Assembly: GCF_000003855.2 (NCBI RefSeq)
Contig: NW_003101674.1
Coordinates: 149,378-213,377, forward strand
Source: Blastomyces gilchristii SLH14081
Lineage: Eukaryota > Ascomycota > Eurotiomycetes > Onygenales > Ajellomycetaceae
DNA: 64,000 bases
Reading direction: 5' to 3'
In this document: piece by piece, positions 35,870 to 48,829 of the stretch
Layout: each line of letters starts with the position of its first letter
Position numbering within the stretch: the first letter of the stretch is position 1
Notes under the pieces: generated by a model
Database searches by the model: none
Told to the model about the DNA's origin: nothing
What the model saw: only the letters and a program-made list of their open reading frames with translations
Made by a program: the position numbers and the translations under genes

Positions 35870-36898
35870 TGTTCTCTTCTAAGAATTTCTTATATTCACA
35901 GAGTAAAGAGATATGAAAAATATTATATATCTATAACTAGACTGACTGTGTGACCGTGTCTGAGACCAGGACCAGATTTTTTGATAGTCTCATTACCAAT
36001 TCGACTGATCCCATTACACGGTTTTAACATTAGATAGTAGTCTCATACTGTCCCAGTGGAACTTACTGTCTCCTCTTGTCATATTTTTCAAATGAGACCA
36101 TGATTTTCACTTCTCAATTTAAATTATTTTTATTGCTTTAAATGACTTTAAATCTCATTTGAGCGTTACCAAAAAGCGTTACTTTTTAAAAAATTAAAAA
36201 TAGTCTAAAAAAAACCTTAAAATGTCTAAAAATAGTAACTTTATGCCAAGAATGAGACTAAATGGGATTAAATGAGATCACTTTCTCATTTTTTTCAAGT
36301 CATGGTTCCATTTTAAGATCTGATATATAGTCACTTTACATGTTTTTTTGATAGCCAGTCCCAGCGGGATTCACGCCAAGAAATGTATGAGACCAGACCA
36401 AATGAGACCAAACATGAAATTCATGATCCCGGCGGCCAGTCTATCTATAACTCAGATAATAGTTTTAATCTATAGAACTGTAAATTAACTTTCTTTATAA
36501 TCTTATAAAACTCTGTCTGTAAGAGATTTAGCTTCTTACTAGATCTCTATATAATAATATTTTTCAGACTCAGTCAGACTCTATCATCTTTCTTGAAACT
36601 CTTTGTAATATACTTGAAGTTATAGTATTTCTTCTGATACTCTTAAGTCTTTCTTAAGAATTTACAGACTTTCTTCTGAATATTCTGAATTCTCTCAGTC
36701 TGTTTATAAGTATTACTACACTTTATAATATACTCTTATAAGTTTATCATGATCATCTGTAAATAAGTCTTAGTGAGTATCTTAAAGAGAATTTTATCTG
36801 TACTGATATACTTTAAGTTATTATATATAAACTCTATAAGTAATAATTAATATACTCAGTTATTCTGATTGTAATTAACAAAGCACTGTAGATACTGT
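35870..36898 (-). pseudogene. Gypsy integrase C-terminal relic (family F3/F4), with MITE inside
   Basis: Read right to left: CFVNYNQNN, LLLIEFIYNN, KILFKILTKTY, then a Lys-rich stretch, KKYYNFKYITKSFKKDDRV and FYRLKLLSEL.IYNIFHIS, the standard order of a chromovirus integrase C-terminal domain ending in the HVSLL-like motif. It is cut at 36,898 where repeat P begins; the relic at 32,210 continues uninterrupted at the same point. Confidence 0.75.
35938..36443 (+). mobile_element. hAT-like MITE, copy 4
   Basis: 506 bp, one of the least mutated copies (TCGACTGATCCCATTACACG, ending CCCGGCGGCCAGTCTA). Perfect 8-bp TSD TCTATAAC at 35,930-35,937 and 36,444-36,451. Confidence 0.95.
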
Positions 36899-38565
36899 TA
36901 GAATGACCATGTAACTATATCTGAAATCAGAATCAAACTTTGTAGTTATTATATTATCTAAAAGCATTACTTCTGATCATAATTTATATTCATTACATTG
37001 ATCTTAAATCACATTATTTTAAATACTAAAGGTCTCATATTCACTTTTCAAATGAAAATCTAGTCTCAGATAAAGAATATATTGAAATTTTTAATTATAT
37101 TTTCATTCTGATCTTATTATTGAGAATGATATTAAATGAGACTATGAAATCATTTCTCACTTATATAATATTATAATATAGTGCTCATTTATTAAAAATT
37201 CAACAGAGAGTGTTATTAAATATTATTACTTTTTTAAATACAGATTATAATTCATATAATTTTAATTATAAAAAAAATATAAAATATAAAAAAAATAAAA
37301 AATAAAAAACAAAACAAAAATAAGAAAAAATCACAAGAAAAAAAAAAGAAAAAAAAAGAAAAAAAAACAAGATTGCAGAGCTGCAGCACTCTTAAAATAC
37401 TTATTATTATTATTATTATTCTTTCATTATACTCATATACAAGCGGAGCTTATAATGAGTCCTTGCGTGATGTTAAATACAGGTCAAGTGTTGATTATAC
37501 AGAAGAAAATACAGATATTAAGATCATATCATAATAATAAGAACATAGAAAATACAAAGAAGTGATAATTAGATACATGTAATAATAACTTTTCAGCTCA
37601 GAAACATAGAGTAAATTATTGAAGTAATTTATATATCTCTGTATTTATTAGAAATCTGAGATACTTGAGTTTCAGATTTAATATATTCTCTGCGGGTTTT
37701 GAACTCACATGTCTTAATTTCTTATGTCAAGATACTATCAGATGACCGCATTAATCATTCAGTCACTGAGACTCTTAAAATACTTACTCTCTAGAGTCTT
37801 TACAATATTCATTATTAACTATGTATCTCTTATAGTGAGAGTAACACAGCTGTGATAAGTTATTATCTTAATATTATTTAATAAATAATCAGTATATATC
37901 TGTATAAATGTGAATAATTAGAAAATATACACTTAAAAAGTGTGATCAGAGTGAACTCTGCTATCACTTGAATAATATCAAGAGTAGAATACTGAAATCA
38001 ATGATTCTTCTCATTGATTTCACAGACAAGATGTATAAAGATAATCTTGAGAAATATAAGATTCTCTGACTTCTGATAAAAAACAGATCTCACAGAGAGA
38101 CTCTATTTTCATGATATCAGAGACTGAGTATTATTAAAAAAGTGTTATTTTCATATAATACACATGTACTTACTGCAGTGATTCACTCTCTGCACATGTG
38201 ATTAAGAATCATAGCTTTCTCACACTGCATGACTCTCTCTGAAATACTGCTGTCAGTTTGCAACTCACACAGTCTCTCAGTTCAGTATATACTGCATGTA
38301 TATAGCTCTGTATACTAAGACTGTGTTGATTATTATAATCTGATATGATACTTACTTTTCACGGGCCATGTTATATTTGAGAAGAGGGGAGAAGAGAAAA
38401 GATATGACTGTTACTTTATTAAGAGAGAGATGAATAATTAGTATTATTAAATATAATTTAATTCTTCTGTATTTAAAATTTGATTAGTCTATACTCTTCA
38501 ATTTGAGAGTTTCTAAGAGTGTTTTAATAGTTTTTATACCAGCTTGAACTTAGTGATGAGTTGAA
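36899..38565 (+). mobile_element. Unclassified repeat P, copy 1 (contains a SINE)
   Basis: Begins TAGAATGACCATGTAAC, a mutated form of the MITE terminus, then diverges from the MITE. It includes a ~110-bp A-rich tract (37,265-37,370) and aligns with 60,910-62,205 on the other side of the window. No clear coding region. It interrupts the integrase relic on its left. Confidence 0.6.
37404..37770 (-). mobile_element. tRNA-derived SINE, mutated copy
   Basis: Reverse-oriented copy of the 27,064 SINE: (TTA)n at the left, then TCATTATACTCATATACAAG, CTTGCGTGATGTTAAATACA, and a decayed tRNA-like head (GCGGGTTTTGAACTC, ACCGCATTAATCATTC) at the right. 16-bp TSD ACTCTTAAAATACTTA at 37,388-37,403 and 37,771-37,786. 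The second P copy at ~61,420 shows the empty site. Confidence 0.88.
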
Positions 38566-40350
38566 AGCAAGATAGTTTCATCAAACTCTTTCAAAGTTTA
38601 TAAAACAGAGCTTTAAGAAGAATTCTGAGAGTATTTAAATCATCTTCTATTAAAGTAATGAAAATTGAAGCTTCAATCTCACCTTCTGCTATTCAGTTTG
38701 AAAAAGCCTGTATAAACTATACTCTGAGAGTTATGAAGATGAGCTTAAATTATATAATTAGAGAAAGAGTCTCTTCTTCATTTTCATCAGTTAACTCAGG
38801 AAATGAACTGAATTAAAATAGATTTCTTGATTGAAATGAGAATAATACTTTAAAGAAAATGCTCTCTCAACTGTATAGACTATGTTCACTTATTAAAAAT
38901 TAATTTTCTTCATTAAATATTGAGAAAATTGATCATGAGAAGATATCTTTCTGAAGAGATAAGCTGAAATCTCTCATAGACTTACAAATAAGTGAACTAT
39001 CTAAAGAGAGAGAATATGAACAGTATTTGAAAAAGATCTCTACAATCAATATAAAAGACTCTATTCTGATTTACTCAGATGACTCAAAAAATGAGAATTT
39101 AAATAAATTAGATGCAGAAATTGCTTATACTGAAGATAATATCAATTTTATCTTAGATTTCTGAAATTTAGACTGTGAAGCTGAAGTCTTTGATACTGAA
39201 CTATTTGTAATAGTGAAAGCTTTCAAACTCATTGAAAGAAAATCTTATAAAAGAGAAAATAGTTTGAAAGAGGCATGAATATTCTCTGATAGTCAAGCTG
39301 CTTTAAAAAGACTTAGAAATAGTCAGATTTATAATGATCAAATGAATCTTGAACTGATTTTAAGCTCTGTTTTGAAAATTTAAAAAAGAAGAACATCAAA
39401 ACTGATAATTTATCTGCACTGAGTTTCAGCTTATATGAANNNNNNNNNNNNNNNNNNNNNNNNNNNNNNNNNNNNNNNNNNNNNNNNNNNNNNNNNNNNN
39501 NNNNNNNNNNNNNNNNNNNNNNNNNNNNNNNNNNNNNNNNNNNNNNNNNNNNNNNNNNNNNNNNNNNNNNNNNNNNNNNNNNNNNNNNNNNNNNNNNNNN
39601 NNNNNNNNNNNNNNNNNNNNNNNNNNNNNNNNNNNNNNNNNNNNNNNNNNNNNNNNNNNNNNNNNNNNNNNNNNNNNNNNNNNNNNNNNNNNNACATGAT
39701 TATTTTAAATTCTATATACAAAGATTTGATGATAGATTTAATTCAACAGAGTACTTATTCTGCATTGCAAATGAAAATTCTGAGCATATTGTAATGTATT
39801 ATGCATTATACAATAGTTTCAGAGTCAGATTGAAGAAGAAGTATGATTTAAATTAATTAAATATAAGATTCTTATTCTCAACTGAGACAGGAATTAAATA
39901 CTTAATAGACTTCTATCAGAAACTCAAGCAGCTATAAGAAAATGACTGAATTCAGAAGTATCTGAATATAAAGAGGTGAAAATTGATTAGATATAGTCTG
40001 TTAAAACAGCTATATACTATCTTTTAATATTTCTGTTTTATTATAGTCTTTCTTTACTGTACTTGCTTCTTTCTGTTCTTTTCTATCTATCTATTTAATG
40101 TGTCTATCTTTAAGACTATATTCTCTTTTCCTTTATCATGATATTTTCAAATGATTTCAAAGTATTAAAAGGTGTTGAAATACTGTAATTTGTAAACAGT
40201 TTTTATATTCTGAGCTGAAATTTTCTAATTTCACATATCTGAAATTGATAAATGTATAATAGTTGACTCTATAGATATAGAAAAAACTCTGAGAACTAAA
40301 GATTCTCAGATAGATATTATAGTCTTTAACTGCATACATCTATAATTGAA

Positions 40351-40398
<48 letters not shown>
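38566..40398 (+). mobile_element. LINE copy c, 5'-truncated
   Basis: A 5'-truncated non-LTR retrotransposon ending in a (TAA)n tail, bounded by a 15-bp TSD TAGTGATGAGTTGAA (38,551-38,565) / TAGTGATAAGTTGAA (40,399-40,413). The second P-Q copy shows the empty site at ~62,190. The preserved coding part is the end of the second ORF: an RNase H domain (about 39,060-39,280; LIYSDDSKNENLN, ELFVIVKAFKLIE, FSDSQAALKRL), and after the gap a Cys/His region. Domain content suggests the Tad1/I group of fungal LINEs. Confidence 0.85.
39440..39693. other. Assembly gap (254 N)
   Basis: Lies in the LINE ORF. The same interval in LINE copy b (47,913-48,168) is about 255 bases, so this gap has a realistic length. 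Confidence 0.95.
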
Positions 40399-40400
<2 letters not shown>

Positions 40401-40709
40401 GTGATAAGTTGAAGAAGAAGAGAAAAGAGAGAAGAAAGAAATGAAAATAACTTATTTTTATAATATGAAAATAGAGAATTGCTGCAATCATTCTCTCTAA
40501 TAACAAAGATCTGTTTTCTGCATGTATCTCTGATATAGATTATATAATAACTGCATACAAAGAATATCAATAGTACATGTATTAAATAAAGATAATATTA
40601 CTATATAATACTGTAGTTATTTCTATACATCTCTGACAGCCGCTAATAGTTTCTTTGAGTCTCTTTATATTTGATAAGTTAATAATATATTCTGATACAC
40701 TTCTCCTTT
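40399..40709 (+). mobile_element. Repeat segment Q, copy 1 (continuation of P after LINE c)
   Basis: Starts with the right TSD of LINE c, then GAAGAAGAGAAAAGAGAGAA and about 290 bases that align with 62,205-62,496, where Q follows P directly. It ends where LINE copy b begins. Confidence 0.65.
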
Positions 40710-40952
40710 CTAAAGAGAGAAAATATAAACAGTATTTAAAGAGAATTTCTACAATTAACATAAAAGACTCTATTCTGATTTATTCAGATGACTCAAAAAA
40801 TGAGAATTTGAATAGATTAGACACAGACATTGCTTATACTGAAGATAATATCAATTTTATCTCAGATTTCTAAAATCTAGATAGTAAATCTGAAGTCTTT
40901 GATACTGAACTATTTATAATAGTGAAAGCTTTCAAACTTATTGAAATACAAT

Positions 40953-41240
40953 TGTGACAGGCTGCGCTTATCATTATATAGACCATTTCTTTACACTTCA
41001 TAGATTCCGCTGAAAGTCCGATTCTCGGTCATTCTCAATTATCAATCCTCAGCTGAAAAACTCACAGAATTTCTATTCTTCCGCCTTAAAGCTCCACCGC
41101 ATACACACTGCGTATCATATAAATATTCACTTCAATCACTGATTCTCGCACTTTCTCTTTCTTTTCCTTCTTTAACATTTTTCACTTTGTTATATAAGTT
41201 CTATTTATTATATTGATTTATTCAGTGTAGGCCTCTTACA
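40953..41240 (+). repeat. F2-X 5' LTR
   Basis: 288 bp, moderately preserved with TTCCGCCTTAAAGCTCCACC and a TATATAAGT-like box near the 3' end. Pairs with 47,421-47,711. Confidence 0.92.
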
Positions 41241-42363
41241 CTTGAAAAACATTTATCATCTTCTCATTAGAAATGATTACTTATCAAGATATCTGAACAT
41301 GTAACAATGTGTAAGAAATAGAGAAACAGTCAAACAGTTAAGCAGATACTAAGTCTCAATCAGTTAAGCAGACACTGAGTCTTCAGATAGAAGCTTGCTC
41401 ATCAGTCACTCTGACTCTGTAACAAGATCTTATGAAGAGAACAAGATCTTATAAAGAGAATATCAGTGAAAGATCTGAGAGTTCTAACACTACAGATGTA
41501 TAAGATATTCATACAATTACACTTCTTTCAATTTCACAGATATCACATATCTAATAATCAATATAATCATGTCTAATAATAGTATAAGAGAACTCTCAAA
41601 TATAAGCATAGATACAGTATCACAGTAACTCTGAGCAATATTGAAACTACAATAACAATAAATAGCTGATATGTATACAACTTAATAATGTCAATATGAA
41701 GAGATTCAATAATTATTTCAACAAGAAACTTATGCAATTTCAATATCTACAGAATTAAATATAAAAGTGCTGAAAGAATGCTTAGATACTTCTGCATATT
41801 TTAATACTTCTGATCTCACTCTCTACTCATTATGAAGAATGAAAATGTTCATGAAACTGAGTGTAGATGAAGATGTTGTTGATTCACTAATTAATTAAGA
41901 TTAATATATCAATGAATGATTGAAGAATCATATAAAATAGAAGTTTTATTCATGAATGAAAGTATGTGAATCAGTGTTGTGAATATCTGATAATATTATC
42001 AAATATCTTGATATTCTGTTCTGAGACACTGTCATGTAATAGAAAGTATTAGATTGATTACAAAGTATCTGATAGAGAAACACTTCTCTTATAACATTCA
42101 TCTCTGACTTCAACATCAAGATTCTAGAAGTAGATAATCAATCTTGAAAGAATTAAATGAAGATTAGCATGCTCAAAAAGACATTAACTTTCAAACTCTT
42201 ACAAGCTCTTGTAAGTGTAGACAAAGATCAGACTTATAAAGGTTTCTGTGTACAACTCTGAATATTGAATAACTGTCTTATCAAGCTCAAGAGTATACAG
42301 AACAGTGGCAGAAGATGTTATACTTATACACCTGTATCAAGAAATAACTCAGTCACTTATACA

Positions 42364-42869
42364 TAGACTGACCGTGTGACCGTGTCTGAGATCAGGACCA
42401 GATTTTTTGATAGTCTCATTATCAATTTGACCGATCCCATTACACAGTTTTAACATTAGATAGTAGTTTCATACTGTCTTAGTGAGACTTACTGTCTACT
42501 CTTATCACATTTTTCAAATAAGATCATGATTTTCACTTCTCAATTTAAATTATTTTTATTGCTTTAAATGACTTTAAATCTCATTTGAGTATTATTAAAA
42601 AGCATTACTTTTTAAAAAATTAAAAATAGTCTAAAAAAAACCTTAAAATGTCTAAAAATAGTAACTTTATGCTAAGAATGAGACTAAATGAGATCAAATG
42701 AGACCACTTTCTCATTTTTTTCAAGTCATGATTTCATTTTAAGATCTCATATATGATCACTTTGCATGTTTTTTTAATGACTAGTCTCAGCGGGATTCAC
42801 GCCAAGAAATGTATGAGATCAGATCAAATGAGATCAAATGTAAAATTCATGATCTCAGTGATCAGTCTA
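42364..42869 (+). mobile_element. hAT-like MITE, copy 5
   Basis: 506 bp in F2-X gag. TSD CTTATACA (42,356-42,363) / CTCATACA (42,870-42,877); the empty site is visible in F2-Y at about 50,210. Confidence 0.93.
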
Positions 42870-43005
42870 CTCATACACTTATGCTGAAGAATAACAATGA
42901 TGCAGATACTATAAATTAGATAGACTTGAATATCTATACATAAGCAAGACTGCAAGAGTCTCTGTTATTCAAACAGACTTCTGAGTTTCTGAGATCACTT
43001 CTGAA

Positions 43006-43509
43006 TAGACTGATCATGTGACCGTGTCTGAAACCAGAATCAGATTTTTTGATAGTTTCATTATCAATTTAACTGATCTCATTACATAGTTTTAACATTA
43101 GATAGTAGTCTCATACTGTCTCAGTGAGACTTACTGTCTACTCTTATCACATTTTTCAAATGAAATCATGATTTTCACTTCTCAATTTAAATTATTTTTA
43201 TTGCTTTAAATGACTTTAAATCTTATTTGAGTGTTATCAAAAGTGTTACTTTTTAAAAAATTAAAAATAGTCTAAAAAAAACCTTAAAATGTCTAAAAAT
43301 AGTAACTTTATGCTAAGAATGAAACTAAATGGAATCAAATGAGATCACTTTCTTATTTTTTCAAGTCATGATTTCATTTTAAGATCTCATATATAGTCAC
43401 TTTACATGTTTTTTTGATGACTAGTCCCAGCGGAATTCATGCCAAGAAATGTATAAAATCAGATCAAATGAGATCAAACGTGAAATTTATAATCTCAGTG
43501 ATCAGTCTA
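43006..43509 (+). mobile_element. hAT-like MITE, copy 6
   Basis: 504 bp in F2-X gag, 137 bases after copy 5. TSD CTTCTGAA (42,998-43,005) / TCTCTGAA (43,510-43,517), explained by C/T changes in an original CCTCTGAA. The empty site is in F2-Y at about 50,335. Confidence 0.9.
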
Positions 43510-43775
43510 TCTCTGAAGAAGTCACTGATCAATATCAATGAGAAGTGTATATTAACTGTAACTGATTAGAACACATTGCTCTCAACTGCTGATCAGTCTA
43601 TGTATCTCCTCACTTAAAGAATGAATCAGTGCCTGTTCATGTTAATTACATTGCAGTGAAGAAAGATTCAGAAGATAACTATAAGAATACTCTGATAAAA
43701 CAGGGAAAAGATTAGCTTCTGTTCAAATTCATAAACAGAAGCTTGAAAAGGTCAGATGATAATGATTTAAAGAGA

Positions 43776-46700
43776 AAATGACAATGAATGTGATTCTTGT
43801 ATCTACTGTAATAGATAACATGTATAATATGAAAGTCATGATAGACAGTAGTCTATGCTATTATGCAATAATTAAATCTTCAGTTGTAAGACATTATAAT
43901 CTTCAGTGTATTCTCTTATCAAAACTTTGACTTCTTGCAGAATTTAATAATCTGAAAGATGTTTGTATCTGTTACATAGTAAAGTTAAACATAGATGTCA
44001 GAGAATATCAATGTAAAGATGCCTACATATATAAAGTTGATAATCTTAATTATAATCTTATATTAGAACTTGTCTGACTATCTGAACAAGGTATCTTATT
44101 AAATACTTAAAATAGAAGCTTAATATTCTTTAACAATCATAGAGTTTATGAAGATGATATTTATAAGACTATGAATCTGACACAGATCTCTGTCAATGTC
44201 TATGAAATGCTCTGAAAAAGAAGTTGCTAAAAAGATCACTGATAGTAGAATTATATAACAATCTATTCTGTCAGTCTGACTGATATTAAGAAAGCTCTAG
44301 AGAAGTTATTTTGTACTACAATAACAGATTCTTATATAAAACTCTCTCAACAATATTATAAATATCTAGATGTCTTCTGATAAGATAATATTATAAATAT
44401 ACTTCTCTTACAAGACTCAGAAGTAGATCACAGTATCAAGTTAGAAAAGAAGAATGATAAGAATCTCAAGCTATTATATGACTCTCTTTATAATATGTCT
44501 TAAGATGAACTTCTTCTTCTTTGAAAGACACTTAATAATCTGTTAAATAAGAAATTCATATATATTAGCAACTCTTTCACTGCAGCTTCTATTCTCTTTG
44601 TAAAGAAATCAGATGAAGAACTTCAATTCTGTGTGAACTATCAAGAATTGAACAGATTAATTAAGAAGAACTGCTATTCTTTATCTCTTATCAATAACAC
44701 TCTAGCTTGCATCAGACAAGCTCAATGATTTATAAAACTAGATATTATTACTGTGTTTTATAAAATCTGTATTATTAAAGAAGATAAATGACTTACAGTA
44801 TTCTGAATATATTATAATCTCTTTGAATGAATAGTTACACTCTTTGAACTGATCAATACTCTCAGTACATTTCAGAAGTATATCAACTGAGTACTTCAGA
44901 ATTTCCTTGATAAATTTATATCTGTATATCTCAATGACATTCTCATCTTCACTGATAAGTTTAGAAAAGAATATCAAGAATACATGTAAAGAGTATTATA
45001 ATAATTACAAGAAGCAGAACTATTAATAGATATTAACAAGTATAACTTTGAAGTCAAGAGTATTAAATATCTAGATTTTACTATAGAAGCTGATAAGAGA
45101 ATTTAAATGAATTCTAAGAAAGTCTTCACTATTTTTGAATGAGAAGCTTTATATACTGTGAAAGATGTATGAAGCTTCATCAGATTCACTAACTTTTATC
45201 AGCAATTTATACAAAACTTCTCAGATATTGCAAGATCACTTATAGAACTTATTAGAAAGAACTCAGTATTTTAGTGATCAGTGAACACTGAAGCTGTATT
45301 TATACAGATGAAGAAGATATTTATTAATATCTCTCTATTAATAACATTTAACTCTGATTATAAAATAGTTATTAAAGCTGACTTCTCTGACTATGTTACA
45401 GAGAGAGCTATATTATAATATAATAATAAAAATGTCTTACAATTATGCATCTTTATATCTAAGAAACTGAGTCTCACTGAATACAACTATGAGATCTATG
45501 ATAAGAAACTTCTTACAATTATACACTGTCTAGAAGAATGAGACTCTGAACTCTGAAGTGTCTCTGAATTTGAGATAATCACAGATTATAAGAATCTCAA
45601 GTACTTTACAACTACTTATAAACTCACTGAATAACAGATACAATGATCTGAGTTCTTAAGCTGCTTTCATTTTACAATACACTATTATTTCAGCAGTCAG
45701 AACTTAATGACAGATACTCTCTTATAATAAGAGCAAGATATGCCTTTCAATGTAATAGACATCTGTTGAATGAACTGAGAATATCAGCTTCTAGATCTGA
45801 AGATATTAGTTAATTAAGATGAAATAACTTATAACACTATACATACTTCTCTGATTAGAACATTCTCTCTTCAAACTGTCACTGACACTGATACTGATAC
45901 TGATACTAATATCTTAACTTCTTCTAAACCTACACTGAATGAATTATAGTATGTAACAGCTGAAACTAATGAACTTCTTCAAGTACTTATCAAAGCAGTA
46001 TATTAAGAAGCACTCTGATTCCTCTCAGAACTACATATAAAAATCAACATCTCAGAATACTTAATTAATGATAATAATACTCTGCAGTTTCATGTGTTCA
46101 CATTGAGTTCTTCACTTCAAATTCTTACACACCTGAATAATGCAAGAGATGCATGATTTGTATATAATCAGTTACTCAGATTATGAACAATTGTACTGAA
46201 TAATCTCTTAAGAGTTCTACTGATCTGAGATATTAAACAGCATGAGATGTTTCATTTGAAACTATAACTGTTATTCTTTCATCATCTTATAAAAGAACTG
46301 TAGAAAAGATCTACTGAAATCACTCAATATTTCTAATAGAATCTGATAAGATATAGTAATTGACTTCACTGTTAATCTCTCTGAGAGTGAGAGTTGTAAG
46401 AACATTCTAATTATTATAGATCAGTTAAGCAAAGATATAATATTAAAACCTTATAATAAGATAAATACTGAATAAGTTATTAAAGCTTTTCTATAAAGTC
46501 TGTTCTATCAGATGTATAAATTACTGAGATCTATAGTATTAGATTAAGACTGTCAATTCATGAGCACTCTCTGAATAAGAATCTGTTAAGTTCTCAAGAT
46601 TATATATTATTTATCAACTGTCTATCACTCTGAGACTGATAATATATCAGAATGAATAATTCAGACTGTAAAGAATTATCTTTGTAAGTTCTGTAATTAC

Positions 46701-47400
46701 TTATAAGATAATTGATATAATCTTCTTCTACACACAGAGATTACTATCAACAGCTGAGATACTGTCTTAACAGATGTAAGTCTGTTCTTTCTTACACACA
46801 GTTATCATATAAAAGTATTAAATCTTCTAAAAATTACATATTTTACACTGAACTCTCACAGTTCAATTCAGATCACTGATAATATAGTAATAAAGCTCTG
46901 AGATACTTACAACTGAGCAGAGATCTTTATAACAATTATAAAACAAGATTAAGAGAATTAAATTAATATTCACTGAAGACTCACTAAGCAATATAAGATA
47001 GAAAACTTAATGTGATTGAATCTTAAGAATATACAGATCACATGTTTATCTTGTACACTGAATTACTGCTATATTAAGTATAAAGTGATAGAAGTTCTAG
47101 ATAGTTATAACTATCATCTTAATATATTATCAGAGATTTACAATATCTTTCACATAAGCTTACTCTGTTACACTGTCACTGATCTGTTCTCTTCTCAACT
47201 GATTTCTGACTAGCAGCTGCCAGAAATCATAGAAGAAGATAATGAACTTGAATAAGAGATTGAAGATATTCTTGATAAGAGACTCTGCAGCCGCAGTCAA
47301 TAATATCCTGTAAAATAAGTCAGTTACAATTGCTCAATCTGAACTTCAAGTTTCATGTTATCTGAGACCGCGGCCCTTGACTGATGAGAACTACACACAA
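43776..47400 (+). pseudogene. F2-X pol relic: protease, RT, RNase H, integrase, chromodomain
   Basis: Protease about 43,790-44,090 (MKVMIDSSLCYY, with DSS in place of the active-site DSG). RT about 44,500-45,000 with LQFCVNYQELNRL, KLDIITVFYKI and catalytic box YLND at 44,936-44,947. RNase H about 45,330-45,680 ([28 protein letters not shown]). Integrase about 46,150-47,200, its C-terminus open at 47,016-47,213 (VLDSYNYHLNILSEIYNIFH). Chromodomain about 47,220-47,390. Premature stops throughout. Confidence 0.88.
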
Positions 47401-47420
47401 TCAGAAAAGAGAAAGACTAA

Positions 47421-47711
47421 TATGACAGACTGTACTCAATCATTATATAGACTATTTCTTTACACTTTATAGATTCCGCTGAAAGCTCTGATTCTCAGTC
47501 AGGCTCAATCACTAATTCTCAGCTGAAAAACTCACAGAATTTCTATTCTTTCATCTCAAAGCTTCATCATGTATGCACCGCGTACATATATAAGTATTTA
47601 CTTCAATTACTGATTCTCACACTTTCTCTTTCTTTTCCTTCTTTAACATTTTTCACTTTGTTATATAAGTTCTATTTATTATACTGATCTATTCGGCGTA
47701 GACCTCTTACA
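47421..47711 (+). repeat. F2-X 3' LTR
   Basis: Starts TATGACAGACTGTACTC after a purine-rich tract (AGAAAAGAGAAAGACTAA) that is the likely polypurine tract. Ends GACCTCTTACA. Confidence 0.9.
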
Positions 47712-48829
47712 ACAATCTTATAAAAGAGAAAATAGTTTGAAAGAGATATGAATATTCTCTGATAATTAAGCTGTCTTAAAAAGACTTAGAAATAGTCAGA
47801 TTTATAATAATTAAATGAATCTTGAACTGATTTTAAACTCTGTTTTAAAAATTTAAAAGAGAAGAATATCAAAGCTGATAATTTATCTACACTAAGTTTC
47901 TGCTTATATAAACATTTATAGCAATGAATTGACTGATTCAGCTGTAAAAAAGAGTTCAGAATTAAGCAGATTTATTCAAAAAATTATGTTCTGATCTTTT
48001 ATAAAGAGAAAGATAAAAGAATCTTGTTTAGATAAGTGAAATAAAAGCTGACAGAAATAAAAGAAGAGTATACATTATTCAAGATTTGAAACAAAACTCA
48101 AGTGAAAATCTTATTCAATTAAATGTAAAAAGAAAATATTCTCATCTATAATACAGCTGAAACTAGAATATGACTATTTTAAATCTTATATATAAAGATT
48201 TGATGATAGTTTAATTCAATAGAACACTTATTCTACAATACAAATGAAAATTCTGAGTATATTGTAATACACTGTGTATTATACAATAGTCTCAGAGTCA
48301 GTTTGAAAGAGAAGTATAATTTAAATTAATTAAATATAAGATTCTTATTCTCAACTGAGATAGAAATTAAATACTTAATAGACTTTCTATCAGAAACTCA
48401 AGCAGCTATAAGAAAATGACTAAATTCAGAAATATCTAAATATGAAGAGAAAAAAATTAATTAGATATAGTCTGTTAAAACAGCTATATACTATCTTTTG
48501 ATAATTTATTTTATTATAGTCTCTCTTTACTTTACTTTTCCTTTCTATTCTTTTCTATCTATCTATTTAATATGTCTATCTTTAAGACTGTGTTCTCTTT
48601 TCTTTTATCATGATATTGTCAAATGATTTCAAAGTATTAGAAAGATGTTAAAATACTGTAATTTATAAACAGTTTTTGTATTCTGAGCTGAAATTTTATG
48701 ACTTTGTATATCTGAAATTGATGAATGTATAATAGTTAACTTTATAGATATAGAAAAAACCCTGAGAACTAAAAGTTCTCAGATAGATATCATAGTCTCT
48801 GTCTGCATACATCTATAATTGAAGAATAA

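Larger units (their letters stand above)
41840..43680 (+). pseudogene. F2-X gag relic with CCHC knuckle
   Basis: Gag-like text is interrupted by two MITEs. The knuckle at 43,548-43,589 reads YINCN.LEHIALNC, with the first Cys changed to Tyr and one stop. It parallels F2-Y, where the four metal ligands are intact. Confidence 0.75.
40953..47711 (+). mobile_element. Ty3/gypsy chromovirus, family F2 copy X (complete structure, degenerate)
   Basis: Direct LTRs at 40,953-41,240 and 47,421-47,711, beginning TGTGACAGGCTGCG and ending CCTCTTACA. Perfect 5-bp TSD ACAAT at 40,948-40,952 and 47,712-47,716 inside LINE copy b. Two MITEs lie in gag. The coding order gag, protease, RT, RNase H, integrase, chromodomain shows a chromovirus different from F1. 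Confidence 0.93.
40710..48829 (+). mobile_element. LINE copy b, split by gypsy element F2-X
   Basis: LINE sequence is 40,710-40,952 plus 47,712-48,829, with the (AAT)n tail resuming at 55,067-55,081 beyond F2-Y. The RNase H start (LIYSDDSKNENLN, TDIAYTEDNINF) is open at 40,655-40,873. After F2-X the ORF continues with a C-terminal Cys/His region and the 3' untranslated region TCTGAAATTGATGAATGTAT. 5'-truncated; no clear TSD found. Confidence 0.8.

Noticed and set aside
39431..39794. Open frames through the N gap
   Set aside because: They exist only because undetermined bases contain no stops.
40306..40570. Leu- and Ile-run frames over the LINE tail
   Set aside because: Translations of the TAA repeat and of repeat Q.
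42364..43509. CRISPR-like array from repeated ~500-bp units
   Set aside because: Units are whole MITEs with their own target duplications, not short repeats with spacers.
44738..44977. 79-codon minus-strand frame
   Set aside because: Antisense of the F2-X reverse transcriptase relic.
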